Of a stretch of DNA of 13,000 nt, positions 1 to 6,845 are shown piece by piece (within the stretch, counting starts at the first letter, position 1; every line of letters begins with the position of its first letter). Made by a program: the position numbers and the translations under genes. The notes under the pieces were generated by a model that saw only the letters and a program-made list of their open reading frames with translations, did not search any database and was not told the DNA's origin. This stretch comes from Actinomycetes bacterium (lineage in GTDB: Bacteria > Actinomycetota > Coriobacteriia > Coriobacteriales > Eggerthellaceae): NCBI GenBank assembly GCA_023429565.1, contig JAEZDJ010000072.1, forward strand, positions 1-13,000, in the 5' to 3' direction.

Positions 1-95
1 CGTTTGCCGCACTCAAGAAGTGCGTGCAGCATCCCCTGACGGACCGTGGCCTCGATACGTTCCTGAAGGATTGGGAGAAAGTGCAGAACGCATGA
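1..95 (+). CDS. fsa: Transaldolase / fructose-6-phosphate aldolase family protein, C-terminal end (partial)
   Basis: Only the last 30 codons lie in the window. Reading from base 3 there is an open frame that ends at TGA 93-95. It encodes a tail with the pattern HPLTDRGLDTFLKDWEKVQ. This resembles the C-terminus of the small transaldolase family (TalC/Fsa/MipB), in which HPLT.xGL..FL.DW is a recurrent ending. Those enzymes act in sugar-phosphate exchange in the cytoplasm. The stop overlaps the rho start as ATGA, so the two genes are probably translationally coupled. A transaldolase gene close to rho is also seen in Bacillus subtilis. The catalytic lysine lies outside the window, so transaldolase and F6P aldolase activity cannot be told apart. 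Confidence 0.72.
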   Translation, partial: FAALKKCVQHPLTDRGLDTFLKDWEKVQNA

Positions 96-1768
96 GTAAC
101 GAAGCAACCAGCGAAGCGGCTCCCGCCAAAGCCTCCGCGCCAACCAAGCGACGCTCGACAAGTCTGACGGATCGGGCAGCGGGGAAGCAGGATGCCGCTG
201 GCACCGGGAAGCAGGAGCAGGCATCCGTCAACAAGGACGCTTCGGCTCCTGGCTCGCGCACCCCGCGCAAGAGCGTGAAGGCCAATGTGCAAGCAGGACC
301 GTCTCCCCGTCAGAACGCCAAGGCAAGCTCCCAGGGCGCCGGCGGCCCTCGCAGGAACAATTCGGGCAAGCAGGGCGGCCCAAGCAAACCCGGCAACAAC
401 AATAACAATAATAACAACAACAATAACAATCATCGGCGCCAACGTCGCCAGTTCAGCAACCAGCAGAACCGCGAAGTCCAGCCAAGCACGTCTCGCGAGG
501 ATTTGGCGAAGCTCAAAGTGGCCGACCTGCGCGCCAAGGCTGCCGAGCTCGACGTTGATGTGACGGGTCTCAAAAAGGCCGAGCTCGTTGAAGCCGTGTT
601 CAACGCCTGCGTCAAGGCTGAGGGATTCATCCAGGTCACTGGCGTGCTTGACATCTTGGCCGACGGCTATGGCTTCCTTCGCACGCAAGGCTATTTGCCC
701 AGCGAGTCGGATTGCTATGTGGGACTATCCACCATCAGGCGCAACGGACTGCGCAAGGGGGATGTGGTGTCGGGACGGACACGCCCCGCCCGTGAGAACG
801 AGAAGTATGCGGCCATCCAGAAGGTCATTTCAATCAACGGCGTGCCTGCCGAGGAATGCGGAAAGCGCGTGCGTTTTGGCGATCTCACTCCGGTGTATCC
901 CGACGAGTGCCTGATCATGGAGCACGGCAAGACTACGGTCACCGCACGAGTCATCGATCTTGTGAGCCCAATCGGCAAGGGGCAGCGCGGTCTCATCGTC
1001 AGTCCTCCGAAAGCCGGCAAGACGACCATTCTCAAGGATATCGCAGCTGCCATCAGCGCCAACAATCCCGAGGTGCATCTCATGTGCCTGCTGGTCGACG
1101 AACGCCCCGAGGAAGTCACGGATATGGAGCGCTCCATCAAGGGCGAGGTCGTTTCCTCGACGTTCGACATGCCGACCGAGAATCACATCGCCGTTGCGGA
1201 GCTCGTCATCGAGCGTGCGAAGCGGCTGGTGGAGTGTGGCAAAGATGTGGTCATCCTGCTTGACTCCCTCACGCGTCTCGCTCGCGCCTACAACCTCGCT
1301 CAGCCTGCCTCTGGACGCATCCTGTCCGGTGGCGTCGACTCCACGGCGCTGTATCCGCCCAAGCGCTTTCTGGGCGCCGCACGCAACATCGAGGGCGGGG
1401 GAAGCTTGACCATCCTCGCTTCTGCGCTCGTCGACACGGGATCGAAGATGGACGAAGTCATCTTCGAGGAATTCAAGGGAACGGGCAACATGGAGCTCAA
1501 GCTGGATCGCAATCTAGCCGATCGCCGAATCTTCCCCGCCATCGATCCGGTGGCCTCGGGCACGCGCAAGGAAGACTTGCTGCTTGACCCGCAGGAAGCC
1601 CCGCTCATCTGGGCCGTGCGTCGCATCCTCGCCAACACGAACAACACCGAGCGCGCCATGGACATGCTTATCAAATCGCTCAAGCAGACGAACACAAACC
1701 AGGAGTTCTTGCTGCGCACGGCAAAGAAGGCTCAGCACAGCAAGGCCGACGGCACGCTGGAATTCTAA
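92..1768 (+). CDS. rho: Transcription termination factor Rho with Asn-rich N-terminal extension
   Basis: Rho is a hexameric RNA-dependent ATPase and helicase that ends transcription of untranslated RNA. The 558-aa product has, in order: a low-complexity basic region (1-133) with 12 consecutive Asn at 102-113; a Rho_N helical domain (about 134-175); an RNA-binding cold-shock-like domain (about 177-250) with the DGYGFLR motif at 191-197; and the ATPase core. The core has Walker A PPKAGKTT (305-312), DERPEEV (336-342) and Walker B LLDSLTR with D391, followed by the SGGVDSTALYPPKRF region. The core is complete. E. coli Rho is about 419 aa, so the extra length is nearly all N-terminal. I chose ATG 92 because it overlaps the upstream stop (ATGA) and has GGGAGA about 13 nt upstream. 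An in-frame GTG at 20 would lie inside the upstream gene. Family assignment is certain; the role of the extension is unknown. Confidence 0.98.
   Translation: MSNEATSEAAPAKASAPTKRRSTSLTDRAAGKQDAAGTGKQEQASVNKDASAPGSRTPRKSVKANVQAGPSPRQNAKASSQGAGGPRRNNSGKQGGPSKPGNNNNNNNNNNNNHRRQRRQFSNQQNREVQPSTSREDLAKLKVADLRAKAAELDVDVTGLKKAELVEAVFNACVKAEGFIQVTGVLDILADGYGFLRTQGYLPSESDCYVGLSTIRRNGLRKGDVVSGRTRPARENEKYAAIQKVISINGVPAEECGKRVRFGDLTPVYPDECLIMEHGKTTVTARVIDLVSPIGKGQRGLIVSPPKAGKTTILKDIAAAISANNPEVHLMCLLVDERPEEVTDMERSIKGEVVSSTFDMPTENHIAVAELVIERAKRLVECGKDVVILLDSLTRLARAYNLAQPASGRILSGGVDSTALYPPKRFLGAARNIEGGGSLTILASALVDTGSKMDEVIFEEFKGTGNMELKLDRNLADRRIFPAIDPVASGTRKEDLLLDPQEAPLIWAVRRILANTNNTERAMDMLIKSLKQTNTNQEFLLRTAKKAQHSKADGTLEF
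395..430 (+). repeat. AAC/AAT trinucleotide tract coding for 12 Asn inside rho
   Basis: Twelve successive Asn codons, seven AAC and five AAT in irregular order. Only 7 of 36 bases are G or C, in an otherwise GC-rich gene. The mixed codons make it an imperfect microsatellite that could vary in length between strains by slippage. It sits within the low-complexity N-terminal part of Rho and is followed by an Arg-rich patch (HRRQRRQ). Confidence 0.9.
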
Positions 1769-1779
1769 GGGAGGGCGTC

Positions 1780-2859
1780 ATGAACCAGCAGGAACCGAAC
1801 AACTGGCAACAACAGGTCTGGCAGCAGCCCGTGGGCCAAGCGCCCTCCGCTGCCCCGGCAGGCTTTGGAAACGGCGGTCAGCCCGGATTCTATCCTTCGC
1901 AGCCGCCCAAAAAGAGCCGCGGCTGGATTGTCGCGCTCGTTGCCGTGGTGCTCGTGTTCGTGCTTGTCCTCGTGGGCATAACCTCGTGCTCTTCGGCGCT
2001 GTCATCGTCTTTTTCGTCGCTCGGCTCGTCTGACGTGTCGTCAGATGCCGACTATCTTGTTGACGATGCCGTCGGCGTCATCAACATCGATGGAACCATT
2101 CAATACGATGGGACGACATCGAGCCCCGAGGGATTGAAGGCGCAGCTTGACCGTGCTGCGGAGAACTCGCATATCAAGGCCGTCGTGCTGCGTGTCGACT
2201 CAGGTGGCGGCACCGCCACGGCTGGCGAGGAAATGGCCACCTACGTGCGTGAGTTCTCCGAGAGCTCCGGCAAGCCCGTCGTCGTTTCGAGCGCCTCGAT
2301 GAACGCGAGCGCGGCCTATGAGATATCCTCCCAGGCTGACTACATCTTCACGGCAAAAACCACCGCTATCGGGGCGATCGGAACAGCCATGCAGATAACC
2401 GACCTGTCGGGTCTTCTGGAGAAGCTGGGCATCTCGATCGACAATGTGACCAGTGCTGATTCCAAGGATTCAAGCTATGGGACGCGGCCACTCACCGAGG
2501 AGGAGCGCGCCTACTATCAGAACATGGTCGACCAGATCAACGAGACGTTCGTCTCGACCGTCGCCGAAGGACGGGGCATGGGCATAGATGAGGTCAAGAC
2601 CCTTGCCACCGGGCTCACGTTCACGGGCATGGAGGCGGTCAGCAATGGATTGGCTGACGAGATCGGCACCAAAGAAGCTGCCATCGCGAAGGCTGCCGAG
2701 CTCGCGGGCATTTCGCGGTATCAAACCGTTCCGCTCCAGCAGAGCAGTTCGGCCAGCTTGACCACGTTGCTCGATCTCCTGTCTGAGAGCAGCGTGTCGG
2801 CCGACGACGTCGTTGCCGCAATGAAGGAGCTGAATGGCGATGCCGGCGTCGCGCAATAA
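1780..2859 (+). CDS. sppA: Signal peptide peptidase SppA-type membrane serine protease (S49 family)
   Basis: SppA-type proteases degrade cleaved signal peptides and membrane fragments. The 359-aa product has a Gln/Asn/Pro-rich cytoplasmic tail (1-47), one transmembrane segment (about 48-70) and an extracellular ClpP-like fold starting near VGVINIDGTI. By comparison with B. subtilis SppA (Ser147/Lys199), the nucleophile should be S177 in NASAAY. The general base should be K229 in ADSKDS, which is followed by RPLTEEE as in the family. The Ser-Lys distance is 52 residues, as in B. subtilis. The usual ASGGY around the Ser reads ASAAY here. The ATG at 1780 has a strong ribosome site (AAGGGAGGG, 1767-1775) five bases upstream and lies 11 bp after rho, so it is probably co-transcribed. 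Its 3' end overlaps the next gene by 26 bp. Confidence 0.92.
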   Translation: MNQQEPNNWQQQVWQQPVGQAPSAAPAGFGNGGQPGFYPSQPPKKSRGWIVALVAVVLVFVLVLVGITSCSSALSSSFSSLGSSDVSSDADYLVDDAVGVINIDGTIQYDGTTSSPEGLKAQLDRAAENSHIKAVVLRVDSGGGTATAGEEMATYVREFSESSGKPVVVSSASMNASAAYEISSQADYIFTAKTTAIGAIGTAMQITDLSGLLEKLGISIDNVTSADSKDSSYGTRPLTEEERAYYQNMVDQINETFVSTVAEGRGMGIDEVKTLATGLTFTGMEAVSNGLADEIGTKEAAIAKAAELAGISRYQTVPLQQSSSASLTTLLDLLSESSVSADDVVAAMKELNGDAGVAQ

Positions 2860-4930
2860 CGGCGAAACCTTGTCTGACGATCTCGCTTCCAATTCTTCCC
2901 AGATGCGATTCCAGCGCGAGAGCCGGCGCCGCGTGCAATGGCCCCGCCGCGCCGTCGTCACCGCCGGCATGCCCTATGGCAACAAGCCGTTGCACTTTGG
3001 TCACATTGGCGGCGTGTTCGTGCCCGCCGACGCCTTCGCCCGCTTCCTCCGTGACCGAATCGGTTCGGAAAACGTTCGTTTCATCTCAGGAACCGATTGC
3101 TTCGGGTCTCCCATCGACGAGGGGTATCGCAAGCTTGTCGAGGCGGGAGAATTCGATGGAACCATCGCCGATTACGTCCAACGCAATCACGAGGCGCAGA
3201 AGAAGACGCTGAACGCCTATGCCATCAGCCTGTCGATCTACGAGGGCAGCGGCATTGGCCATTCGGGCGAGGTCCATCAGATCATCTCTGAAAAGTTCAT
3301 CAGGAAGCTTCATGAAAACGGACACCTGCACCGCCGTGCGACCCTGCAGTTCTACGACGCTGAGGCAGGCACGTTTCTCAACGGTCGTCAGGTGGTCGGT
3401 CGTTGCCCTGTGCAAGGATGCAAGTCAGAACATGCCTATGCCGACGAATGTGACCTCGGGCACCAGTATGCCCCTGAAGACCTCATTGCGCCGAAGTCTT
3501 CCATCACGGGCACCACGCCCGAGATGCGCCCCGTGGAGAACTGGTATTTTGACCTGCCTGCCTTTGCTGATTTTCTCAGAGAGCGCGTTGCGAAGCTTGA
3601 GAAGGATCCCGAGACGCGCGCCATCGTTCCGCAGACGGTCAAGGAATTCCTCGTTCCTCCCGTCACCTATATAAAAAACGACGAGCGCGAAGCGTACGAG
3701 TCGGTTGCTCAGGACTTGCCGCCCCACGAGCTGCACGAGCCCGAAAAGGGAAAGCAGAGCTTCTCGGTCGAGTTCGCGGACATCGAGGCCCGCGATGTGG
3801 CCCGTGAAGTGTTTGCCCATGCCGGCATCCGCTTTCGTACGGGCAAGGCACTTGTTCCGTTCCGGATCACGGGCAACATCGCGTGGGGCGTCAAGGCTCC
3901 GGTCATCGAAGGGGTCGAGGGGCTCACCGTCTGGTGCTGGCCCGAGAGCCTGTGGGCACCCATGTCGTTCACGATGGCCGTCAACGACAAGATGGGCCTG
4001 CCCCGCGAGAGCTGGCGCGATTTCTGGTGTTCAGAGGATTCTGAGATATATCAGTTCATCGGCCAGGACAATCTGTATTTCTATGGCGTTGCGCAGCCCG
4101 CTTTGGTGGAGGCGATCCGTCCTGGGGATATCCTGACTCCCGGCAACACGGATCATCCGCTTCGCCAGACCCATCTGGTGGCGAACCACCATATCCTCTT
4201 TGGGAACAAAAAGGCTTCATCGTCGTCCGCCGTGAAGCCCCCCACGGCAGACGAGCTTTTGGAGCACTATACCGTCGAGCAGCTCCGCGCTCATTTTCTG
4301 GCGCTGGGGCTCGATCAGAAATCCGTCGGGTTCAAGCCCAAGGCGTTCGATCCCGACGACGCCAAGCGGGACGATCCTCGCGTCGCCGATCCGGTGCTCA
4401 AAGAAGGCGTGCTGCTGACCAACGTGTTCAACCGGCTTGCACGCAGCTGCTTCTATGAGGCTCAGAAGAATTTTGAGGGCTATCTGCCCCTGGGAGACGT
4501 GTCTCCCGAAGTGGTGAAGCGGGCGTATGGGGCGCTTGCCCAAGTTGACGAGCTCATGCACCGCGTGGAGCTTCACTCGTATATGTCTCTCATGGACGAT
4601 TACATTCGCTGGGCAAACAAGTATTGGTCGAGCGGCATCCGTGATGCCGAGCTTGAGGACGACGGTGAAAAGCGCCGCCAAGTGCTGATCGACTCGTTTT
4701 TCTCGCTGCGCATCGCCACGCTGCTCATGCACCCCGCCGTGCCGCAGGGGACCGAGAAGATATGCGATTACCTGAACTTCGATCTCGATGAGTTTTTCAG
4801 CTGGAACTATGATTTCGAAAGCGTCGAAGAGCTGTGCAGTGCAGGAGAGCTTTCAGAAGGCCGCCACCCCCTTCGCACCCTCCCTCCTCGCTTTGACTTT
4901 TTCGAGCGGCATCCCTCCCAGCTCAACTGA
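2834..4930 (+). CDS. Methionyl-tRNA synthetase family protein (divergent class I aminoacyl-tRNA ligase)
   Basis: The 698-aa product aligns by eye along its length with MetG-type synthetases, which charge tRNA-Met. It has MPYGNKPLHFGHIGG with the HIGH box at 54-57, GTDCFGSPI (86-94), a zinc-knuckle-like segment (C191, C196, C206, H210), NWYFDLPAF (236-244), YQFIGQDNLYF (406-416) and a helical anticodon-domain-like C-terminus. Several key motifs are altered. KMSKS reads KASSS (460-464). VWLDAP reads VWCWPE (366-371). About 65 residues are inserted near 275-340. No anticodon-type APW tryptophan is obvious after ANKYW. It may be a true but divergent MetRS or a paralogue with another role, so I withhold metG. 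I chose ATG 2834, which has GAAGGAG at 2823-2829. ATG 2840, TTG 2870 or ATG 2903 are possible, because the first 24 residues are not family-like. It overlaps sppA by 26 bp, suggesting coupling. Confidence 0.85.
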   Translation: MAMPASRNNGETLSDDLASNSSQMRFQRESRRRVQWPRRAVVTAGMPYGNKPLHFGHIGGVFVPADAFARFLRDRIGSENVRFISGTDCFGSPIDEGYRKLVEAGEFDGTIADYVQRNHEAQKKTLNAYAISLSIYEGSGIGHSGEVHQIISEKFIRKLHENGHLHRRATLQFYDAEAGTFLNGRQVVGRCPVQGCKSEHAYADECDLGHQYAPEDLIAPKSSITGTTPEMRPVENWYFDLPAFADFLRERVAKLEKDPETRAIVPQTVKEFLVPPVTYIKNDEREAYESVAQDLPPHELHEPEKGKQSFSVEFADIEARDVAREVFAHAGIRFRTGKALVPFRITGNIAWGVKAPVIEGVEGLTVWCWPESLWAPMSFTMAVNDKMGLPRESWRDFWCSEDSEIYQFIGQDNLYFYGVAQPALVEAIRPGDILTPGNTDHPLRQTHLVANHHILFGNKKASSSSAVKPPTADELLEHYTVEQLRAHFLALGLDQKSVGFKPKAFDPDDAKRDDPRVADPVLKEGVLLTNVFNRLARSCFYEAQKNFEGYLPLGDVSPEVVKRAYGALAQVDELMHRVELHSYMSLMDDYIRWANKYWSSGIRDAELEDDGEKRRQVLIDSFFSLRIATLLMHPAVPQGTEKICDYLNFDLDEFFSWNYDFESVEELCSAGELSEGRHPLRTLPPRFDFFERHPSQLN

Positions 4931-4950
4931 TTTTTGTTGGGCGGGATGCC
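4908..4950 (+). terminator. Long hairpin across the stop codon of the MetRS-like gene (attenuator or 3'-end stem)
   Basis: GGCATCCC (4908-4915) pairs perfectly with GGGATGCC (4943-4950). After one mismatch, CCCAGC (4917-4922) pairs with GTTGGG (4936-4941), with one G-T wobble. The result is 14 pairs and a 13-nt loop that contains the stop codon and a run of five T. No T-run follows the 3' arm, so this is not a classical intrinsic terminator. It could attenuate read-through into rnhA, mark a processing site or protect the mRNA 3' end. Confidence 0.45.
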
Positions 4951-4988
4951 TGCTTGCGCCTGGCTCGTGAGACGAAAGGACATGCTTC

Positions 4989-5468
4989 ATGCACGTTGAC
5001 ATATATACCGATGGGGCGGCGCGCGGCAACCCGGGTCCCGGAGGGTACGGTGCTGTGCTCCAATTTCACGATTCCGCCGGCAACCTGCACGTGAAGGAAC
5101 TCTCTCAGGGTTTCGAGCACACGACCAACAATCGCATGGAGCTGTTGGGGGCCATCGTGGGGTTGGAGGCTTTGACCCAGCCATGTGATGTCACGCTCTA
5201 TTCCGATTCGCAGTACTTGGTGAATGCTTTCAATCAGCATTGGGTTGACGGATGGCTCAGGCGCGGGTGGAAAAATGCGAAGAAGGATCCGGTGAAGAAC
5301 ACCGATCTTTGGAAGCGCCTGCTCTTGGCGAAGGAACCCCACACGGTGGAGTTCGTGTGGGTGAAGGGTCACGCCGGGCATCCCCAGAACGAACGCTGCG
5401 ACGAATTGGCCACCGCTGCCGCCGACGACGGGAAACAGCGTGTCGTGGATACGGGCTTTGCCGGATGA
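4989..5468 (+). CDS. rnhA: Ribonuclease HI
   Basis: RNase HI cuts the RNA strand of RNA-DNA hybrids (R-loops, primers) with divalent metal ions. The 159-aa product is near the usual 155 aa for a single-domain bacterial enzyme. All catalytic positions are present: D8 in YTDGAARGNPGPGG, E51 in NNRMELLG, D73 in YSDSQY, H128 in VKGHAGH and D138 in NERCDELA. The basic handle region is also recognisable (WLRRGWKNAKKDPVKN). ATG 4989 is preceded by AAGGA (4976-4980) with an 8-nt gap. It lies 58 bp after the MetRS-like gene on the same strand, behind a long hairpin, so it is probably in the rho operon but perhaps at a reduced level. Rho and RNase HI both limit R-loops, so linkage is sensible, though this is inference. 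Confidence 0.97.
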   Translation: MHVDIYTDGAARGNPGPGGYGAVLQFHDSAGNLHVKELSQGFEHTTNNRMELLGAIVGLEALTQPCDVTLYSDSQYLVNAFNQHWVDGWLRRGWKNAKKDPVKNTDLWKRLLLAKEPHTVEFVWVKGHAGHPQNERCDELATAAADDGKQRVVDTGFAG

Positions 5469-5520
5469 CTCTCCGGCCCTTGTGGCATGGCCTCTGATCG
5501 AGGTTCGACGGTGGAACTCG
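5461..5520 (+). terminator. Two weak hairpins at the end of rnhA
   Basis: CCGGA (5461-5465) pairs with TCCGG (5472-5476) across the rnhA stop codon. A second stem pairs CGAG-TTC (5499-5506, one bulged G) with GAACTCG (5514-5520). Neither is followed by a clear T-run, so intrinsic termination here is only a possibility. Rho-dependent termination would also fit. The rest of the 215-bp gap to the next gene holds only the candidate promoter and leader hairpin listed separately. Confidence 0.28.
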
Positions 5521-5637
5521 GTGTTGCCTTGGGTGGCCGGGGAGGCTTCGTCTCGGGGTGGGCGGTCTGTTTTGTCAGCTTCACGATGGCGTTTCGGTTG
5601 TGGCAAGGTTTCACTTCGGCTGCTGTGTGATCTGTTC

Positions 5638-5646
5638 TGGTAAACT
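5638..5646 (+). promoter_or_regulatory. Candidate extended -10 promoter for the NlpC/P60 gene
   Basis: TGGTAAACT matches the extended -10 pattern TGnTAnnnT. No good -35 hexamer is seen at 16-18 bp upstream. It lies 38 bp before the start codon, which would leave a leader of roughly 30 nt. Tentative. Confidence 0.35.
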
Positions 5647-5666
5647 AGCGAACAGGTAAGTGTCAA

Positions 5667-5682
5667 GGAACAGGGAGGTTCC
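5667..5682 (+). promoter_or_regulatory. Small hairpin with the ribosome-binding site in its loop
   Basis: GGAAC (5667-5671) and GTTCC (5678-5682) form a perfect 5-bp stem. The loop AGGGAG is most of the Shine-Dalgarno sequence AGGGAGG (5672-5678) for ATG 5684. The ribosome site is five bases from the ATG and fixes that start. Whether the stem affects initiation is unknown. Confidence 0.45.
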
Positions 5683-5683
5683 C

Positions 5684-6802
5684 ATGCAAGAGCACCATTC
5701 TGCGCGACCCCACTTCACGGGCCTATTTGCCACCGTCGCCGTAGTTTCGCTCTCCTTATCGCTCATGATTCCGACCTTTGCTCTTGCCAATCCTTCTTCA
5801 AATGAGAAGCAGGCTGAAGCCCAGGCTGCCCTCGCCTCCCTCAATTCCATGCAAGACAAACTTAACGATGCGTCTATCAGCTATGACGCGGCTTCCGAGG
5901 CCCAGGATGAGGCGGAAGCTAAATGCGAGGAAGCTCAGGCACGCATCGGCGAGGCCAATGATCAGATAGCTGGCCTGCAAGATCGACTGAGCGTGCGTGC
6001 GCGCAGCATGTATCGTACTGGCAGCACGACCATGCTTGACCTGCTGTTCGGATCGACGACATTCCAGGCGTTTGCCTCCAATTGGGACATACTCAACCAG
6101 ATCAACCAGGACGATGCCGATCTGGTCCAGCAGACCAAGGACCTGCGTGCTGAAGTGCAAGAGCAGGAATCCATCTATGCTGAGGAGCAGAGCGTCGCCA
6201 TCCAAAAGGCTGCAGATGCGAAACGCGTACAGGGCGAAGTGGCATCTACGATTGCCGCCATGCAAGCGACCTACGACGGTCTCAGCGCCGAAGCGACTGA
6301 GTTGCTTGAGCAGGAGCGTGCGGCCCAGCAGGCTGCTGATGCGGCTGCGGCGCCAGCGGTGGTCGAGTCTTCGATTCAGCAAGCTGCCGGCTCTTCCGGA
6401 AGTGGTTCAGCCAACACAGGCGGGGGATCCTATCGGCCCGACCCGACGCCTGCTCCAAGCTATGATTCCGGTGTGGGCGGGTCAGTGGTTAGCCGCGCAT
6501 ACAGCCAAATCGGCAAGGGATATGGCTATGATGATCCGAGCTATGGAGCGGGACCGAATCAGTACGACTGCTCGGGATTTGTCGCATTCTGTCTGTCGGG
6601 CAGCTATTCTCGCATGGGTAGCACTCTGACGTTTATGAATTGGCCTATTGCAAGTGATCCCCAGCCGGGTGATGTCGCCGTAAGTGCCAGCCATTGCGGA
6701 ATATACATCGGTGGAAACATGATGGTTCATGCTGCGACATTTGGCGTGGGCGTCATCACGGGGCCTGTCCAGCCGGGCATGATCATAGTCCGTCCCTCAT
6801 AG
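5684..6802 (+). CDS. Secreted coiled-coil NlpC/P60 peptidoglycan hydrolase (CwlO/PcsB-like)
   Basis: Proteins of this type cut peptide bonds in the cell wall during growth or division. The 372-aa product has a signal peptide with likely cleavage after TFALA (about residue 35). A long coiled coil follows (about 40-225) with the PcsB/CwlO-type centre RARSMYRTGSTTMLDLLFGSTTF split over about 105-130. A Gly/Ser/Pro linker (about 230-265) leads to a C-terminal NlpC/P60 domain. The catalytic residues appear to be C296 in YDCSGF, H337 in ASHCGIYIG and H349 in MMVHA. In the family, coiled coils of CwlO and PcsB are gated by FtsEX. No ftsEX is in this window, so that partner is inference. ATG 5684 is chosen for its strong AGGGAGG site; an upstream in-frame GTG at 5660 is less likely. 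It is convergent with engB. Confidence 0.93.
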   Translation: MQEHHSARPHFTGLFATVAVVSLSLSLMIPTFALANPSSNEKQAEAQAALASLNSMQDKLNDASISYDAASEAQDEAEAKCEEAQARIGEANDQIAGLQDRLSVRARSMYRTGSTTMLDLLFGSTTFQAFASNWDILNQINQDDADLVQQTKDLRAEVQEQESIYAEEQSVAIQKAADAKRVQGEVASTIAAMQATYDGLSAEATELLEQERAAQQAADAAAAPAVVESSIQQAAGSSGSGSANTGGGSYRPDPTPAPSYDSGVGGSVVSRAYSQIGKGYGYDDPSYGAGPNQYDCSGFVAFCLSGSYSRMGSTLTFMNWPIASDPQPGDVAVSASHCGIYIGGNMMVHAATFGVGVITGPVQPGMIIVRPS

Positions 6803-6821
6803 ATTGAGAGAGCCCTTGGCT

Positions 6822-6835
6822 ATGCGTTGTCGCAT
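6822..6835. terminator. Short hairpin between convergent genes
   Basis: ATGCG (6822-6826) pairs with CGCAT (6831-6835) around a TTGT loop. It sits in the 43-bp gap where the NlpC/P60 gene and engB converge. It is short and has no T-run, so its role as a shared terminator is weakly supported. Confidence 0.25.
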
Positions 6836-6845
6836 TGCAACATGT

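Noticed and set aside
20..91. In-frame GTG at 20 as an earlier rho start
   Set aside because: It lies inside the transaldolase gene end. The ATG at 92 overlaps the upstream stop as ATGA, and the added 24 residues are not Rho-like.
4923..5666. 247-codon minus-strand open frame over rnhA
   Set aside because: It is an antisense shadow of rnhA that runs into non-coding DNA on both sides.
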